A stretch of DNA of 64,000 nt from Phascolomyces articulosus (lineage: Eukaryota; Mucoromycota; Mucoromycetes; Mucorales; Lichtheimiaceae). A program made the translations under genes and the position numbers. Shown in pieces: positions 60,226-64,000 of this stretch. The notes beneath the pieces were generated by a model, which saw only the letters and a program-made list of their open reading frames with translations, had not been told where the DNA came from and searched no databases. Location: NCBI GenBank assembly GCA_025677815.1, contig JAIXMP010000003.1:1054001-1118000 (forward strand). The letters are read 5' to 3'. Numbering within the stretch: the first letter of the stretch is position 1; every line of letters starts with the position of its first letter.

Positions 60226-63200
60226 TTAATGAATTAAATACGCTATAGTACCACTTTCATCCATGGGTTGAAAATCAGAGGCATAATCCAATACCCATTG
60301 TCGATCTGCAAGAACATCTTGTCTTGTAGGATCCACATCACTATAAAGAAAAGCATTACGTGCCATACGCGCCAAAGGAGCTAACTGTGCCTTGACATGA
60401 GGTGGACTTGTTGCATGTTTTTTCAAATGAGTGACTACAGAATGAGATATTCTTCCAAAATTCTTGGCAGTATAATGCCAAACATCCTTTGTCACACCAA
60501 TATTCTGAACACCTCGTGCCAACATGGTCCAATATTGAAGATTTAATGTTTCAAACTGAAGCAAAAGAGACCCTGCATCATTTCCAGTACTTTGTTGTTC
60601 TTGGGGTGTTAGAGGAACAGGGGGAGGAGGTAATGATTGTAACCGTGTTTGAACTGAAGCGTCTTGATAAGGTTGTGATCCATCAGCCAAAAACTGCTTT
60701 CCAATACGCATACGACAACGATTAGCAACACGTAACAAAAGTCGAACATCATCAGTAAATGCCGCCAATGCAGTGACTTGGAGGTCGTACAAGACACCAC
60801 GATGATCTGTCATCTGTGCAAGGTGAATCCCAGTAGGTGAAGTCACCAAAAACTCCAATACTTCAGCAATCGTAGCTTGCAATTCAATGTATTCCTTATG
60901 AGTGATCATTTGTGTACGTCGTAACAAACGCATAGAGTCTAATAAAGCAGTCATGTCAGTCTTTGTCAAATCTGAGGCATTCATGATACGATGTTGGCTG
61001 TATTTTGGTACGACCCTTGGGACCCGACTTAGACTGGGAAACGAATAACCTTGGTCTGACAAAAAGTCCAATAAATGTGTATTGTCCGGAATCATGCGTG
61101 CTGAGCTGTATTCATCTTGATCTTCCAATGCAAATTCGTTTAAAAAGTACACACGCACTAAATTGGCTGCCCATCGTCCATATTTTTCACTTCCCAAGAA
61201 ATAATTGGCTAAGGTTAAAGTGGTAACATTATGAGATAATGGACCCAAATAAGATGACGCATCTTGTTGTTGCTGCTGTGGTTCTTTCCCACTATCACCA
61301 TTATCATTCGTTGTCGTTGAACCATCCGCAGCAGCATTATTATTATTTTTATTACCACCAAATAATAGAGGAAGTTCATCAGGTCCAGAAGAATCCATAT
61401 CATCTGTCACAGACATGGGCGCTAAGCGTTCCTGTGTTTCCTGTAAAATAATATCAGCACGATTTTCCAACTCCTCCATCATCTTCATGACATCCTCGTC
61501 TTTACTCCAATAGGCCTGTCGAATACTGGCCATTTCAGTTTCATTGTAAAGAAACAAACGATCTTGTCGAAATGTACGTCGAGCAATACGTTCGTCTAAT
61601 CCATCCAAAGAAGATTGAATCGCCAAAAGTCGATTAAATGCACGAATCGAGGATGCCTCCTTTTTATTCTCCTCTTGCTTTGGATTACCAGAAAATAATC
61701 GAAATACCCATCCAATCGTACGGAAATTGCCCTTGTCTTTACTATAAGGTCGTTCCATGGGTTCCCAAGCAACCGTAGGTTTATTTAATCGACGATCTTC
61801 TTTAGCACCTAATCGCCATAATAACTCCAACTAAAAAAAAGTATATATCATCTTCGTAAGTTTATTCTATTTTTACACACATGTCGTCCAATCCATCACG
61901 TAAAATATCTATTTTTATATTTTACCTTGCTTCGTCGACCATAGCGCATATTTAAATTATATTCTTCTGTTGCATCATAACGAAAGATAATTTGTGGTTC
62001 TTCATGGATTTTAGGTCGTTCATCTTGATTATTTAGTAAAACAGAATTGTTTAATAAACGAGTCATTGGAACAATAAAATATTTGGTTTCTGCTCCATGT
62101 CGATCCAATTGTGATTTGATTTCATTAAATGCGTTATGACTTAGGTAACAATTTCCATCAAATGGCATAATCCAACGAGCGTTACTAATCGATCGTCCAT
62201 GTTGTATGGCTGTATTTCGTCCACCGTTCTATATATTGATTCAACATTCAAAAAAAAAAAGATTCAGTTATAAAAATTGAGACAATGAGAAAGGGTGACG
62301 ATGTGAAAAATGTAAAGGAATAAAAAAAGTAAAGAAAAACAATACATACATTATTCATGGCATAAAGATTCTTGTCATGATATGTATAATCCAAAGCACG
62401 TAATTTTGCCACTTTTGAAAGTCGACGATAGTCATCCGAATGTAAAAAGTCAGGTTCAGTAAAATGCTCAAGTCGAAAATCGATTTGTTTATACTCTTCT
62501 TCAACAAAGGGAACTCGAATATATTCCATTTTATATTTTTCCAATAAACGCACGACGGCAGCTTCATTAGCAGGATCGGATATACGGTTCAACAAAAAGA
62601 TCTTGCGCAAGTTGGGAAACGAAGGTTCGTGCTCCAAAATGAAATGAAGATTGGATAGGGTCTGGCCCTCTTTGTGACGTGGGGGTAAGTCATTGCCAAT
62701 GATACGATAGAGTAAAAGTTGATCACGTTGTGGTTCGTCGCCCAACACGCCTCCTGCTCCTCCTGGTCCTGTTTTTCTATTGCCATTACCACCGTACAAT
62801 GGTGAATTCGATAAAGTAGAGGCTGTTTTTTCAAAGTTGAAAAAGGGCATGTATCCAAAAATAAATACAAAGAAAAGAACAATAACGCCTAAAAGACCGA
62901 TTCTTCCCCATAGGGTTCGTTGTCGACGAAATCGTCGGCTATGGTTATTATTGTAAGAAAAGAATCGTCGTGGTTCCAACACTTTGTCTTTGATTGAAAA
63001 ATAAGATCTTCCAAAGGCGGATGATCGTTTATTATTATTATTATTGATGCTGCTGTCTCGTCGCGGTGGGTATCCGAGATCCACGGTAATATCTGACAGA
63101 TGAGAATTAAAGTTACCCATTCTGCGTTGTGTGGTGTTTTGAAAATCGAGGTGCTTTTTATTGATGGGGGATGGTGGAGGTGAAGAAGAAGAAGAAGATC

Positions 63201-63240
63201 GTGCAAGGTCTACATCATGTTTTATATACGGAGAAAACAT
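60226..63240 (-). CDS. Type II membrane glycosyltransferase-alginate lyase-like fusion
   Basis: 932 aa from three exons: 62350-63240, 61926-62228, 60226-61830; junctions in phase. Residues 1-112 are a basic, Ser/Asn-rich cytosolic tail; one TM at about 113-133 makes a type II Golgi or cell-surface protein. The first lumenal domain (~175-400) begins LLLYRIIGNDLPPRHKEGQT, has KVAKLRALDYTY, NNGGRNTAI and MPFDGNCYL (DGN 321-323, in the place of a DxD motif), and resembles GT-A glycosyltransferases. The second (~528-925) looks like the alpha/alpha toroid of alginate/polyuronate lyases: LTLANYFLGSEKYGRWAANL, TDHRGVLYDLQ (739-749, where lyases have NNH...Y..Q) and DGSQPY. The Asn pair is replaced, so lyase activity is uncertain. 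A role in wall polyuronides is an inference. Confidence 0.82.
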
Positions 63241-63957
63241 AATGTAGAGAGAGAGAGGTAGGGCTGTGTATTATGACTCGTTGTAGTAATAGTAATAGTA
63301 TGTATGTATATGTATAAGTAAAAAAAAATGAGAGAGAGAAGAGAACTAAACAAAGTTTAGTTTTGTATTTGTTATGATATTCTTTTTTTTTTTGGGGGGA
63401 GAGACAAGAAAAAAAAGAGGGAGAGAAAGACACGCCTTTATTGTAACTAAGCAACAAGAATAAAGAAAGAAAGAAAAATAATAATGCGATATTCGGTGAA
63501 ACAAAGGTCACAATCATATCATCATCGTTCTATCATCCATTTGTCGTCTCTTCGCAACATTTGGCCTAGTAACACCCAAAAAGTATATTTTTATAAAAGA
63601 ATCCAGCCTTCTTCTCTCAGGTAAAAAAGCGAGGCTTATTATTTTTAGGGTGCTTCTGTTATGTATATATATAAATATATATAAAGGGCATGGTATGGTC
63701 CCTTGATTTTTTTTATTGTTCTCTCCCTTTTATTTCATTATATTTTGTCATTAAAAAACAACAACAACAACACATTCACTCCTATTATATTATATAACAA
63801 TCAATGCTATAGTAATTATAATAAGATTTTTCACTTATTATTTCAAGTATTGTATGAATTGAAAAAATGAATGATTTATATATGTAAGTATATACATATA
63901 CATATATAATAAGAAACCATACAAAAAATAAAAACCAAAAACAGGTTCTAGCCAAAA
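63241..63957. other. Divergent promoter region
   Basis: Shared upstream region of the glycosyltransferase-lyase gene (-) and the gene starting at 63958 (+). AT-rich with purine tracts near 63330-63480. Confidence 0.5.
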
Positions 63958-64000
63958 ATGGTCAAGGATCTACGCAGTTTTTATAGCTTTGGGTGTGAAT
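63958..64000 (+). CDS. Start of a gene cut by the window edge
   Basis: ATG at 63958 in an A-rich context (CCAAAAATGG) opens MVKDLRSFYSFGCE and stays open to the end of the window. Too short to identify. The A-rich leader and Kozak-like context make a true start plausible. Confidence 0.4.
   Translation, partial: MVKDLRSFYSFGCE

Overview
The window is AT-rich eukaryotic DNA with short GT-AG introns, long poly-A/poly-T runs, glutamine-, asparagine- and serine-rich insertions, and gene content typical of an early-diverging filamentous fungus, most likely a mucoralean (Mucoromycota). This assignment rests on gene style and on families such as the copper-fist factor, Ypt1, Mrt4 and Psf3. No rRNA or organelle sequence is present.

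Layout. 1-7.3 kb is gene-poor: a doubtful 116-codon ORF and a 47-residue secreted peptide precursor with a kexin site. 7.4-10.8 kb (-) is a six-exon FAD aromatic hydroxylase. 11-17 kb is a relic zone: a frameshifted Crypton-like tyrosine recombinase and unidentified gene fragments, flanked by a ~150-bp inverted repeat pair. 17.5-18.8 kb (-) is the Rab GTPase ypt1. 21.5-23.2 kb (-) is an AAAP amino-acid transporter. 25.2-26.8 kb (+) is a copper-fist regulator with a 14-nt microexon and a copper-sensor motif. 27.7-29.3 kb (-) is a disordered protein. 33-34.6 kb holds an F-box/LRR-like relic. 35.36-35.60 kb is a MITE-like element. 36.4-39.0 kb is a near-perfect inverted duplication (two 1,236-bp arms, 100-bp spacer), each arm with a tRNA-Leu(CAA).

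39.7-47.7 kb (-) is the standout gene. It has 21 exons (sum 6,063 nt, 2,020 aa) and encodes a membrane receptor: two periplasmic-binding-protein-like ectodomains, a GCC2/GCC3-like cysteine-rich stalk, one TM helix, a kinase-homology domain most like that of animal receptor guanylyl cyclases, a coiled coil, a complete histidine kinase, a degenerate receiver and a canonical receiver. The output is phosphorelay rather than cyclase.

48.6-49.3 kb (-) is a Myb/SANT protein. 52.0-53.1 kb (-) is mrt4 (ribosome assembly). 53.9-56.2 kb is a degraded hypothetical gene whose first exon is present as an inverted copy. 57.0-58.1 kb (+) is psf3 (GINS), with SCB/MCB-like sites upstream. 58.5-59.6 kb (+) is a membrane GNAT acetyltransferase. 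60.2-63.2 kb (-) is a type II membrane protein joining a glycosyltransferase-like domain to an alginate-lyase-like domain, a candidate for polyuronide handling in the wall. A further gene starts at 63,958 and is cut by the window edge.

Genes are independent, not operonic. Exon structures were worked out by hand from splice signals, reading phase and family conservation; junctions are consistent in phase but have no transcript support here.
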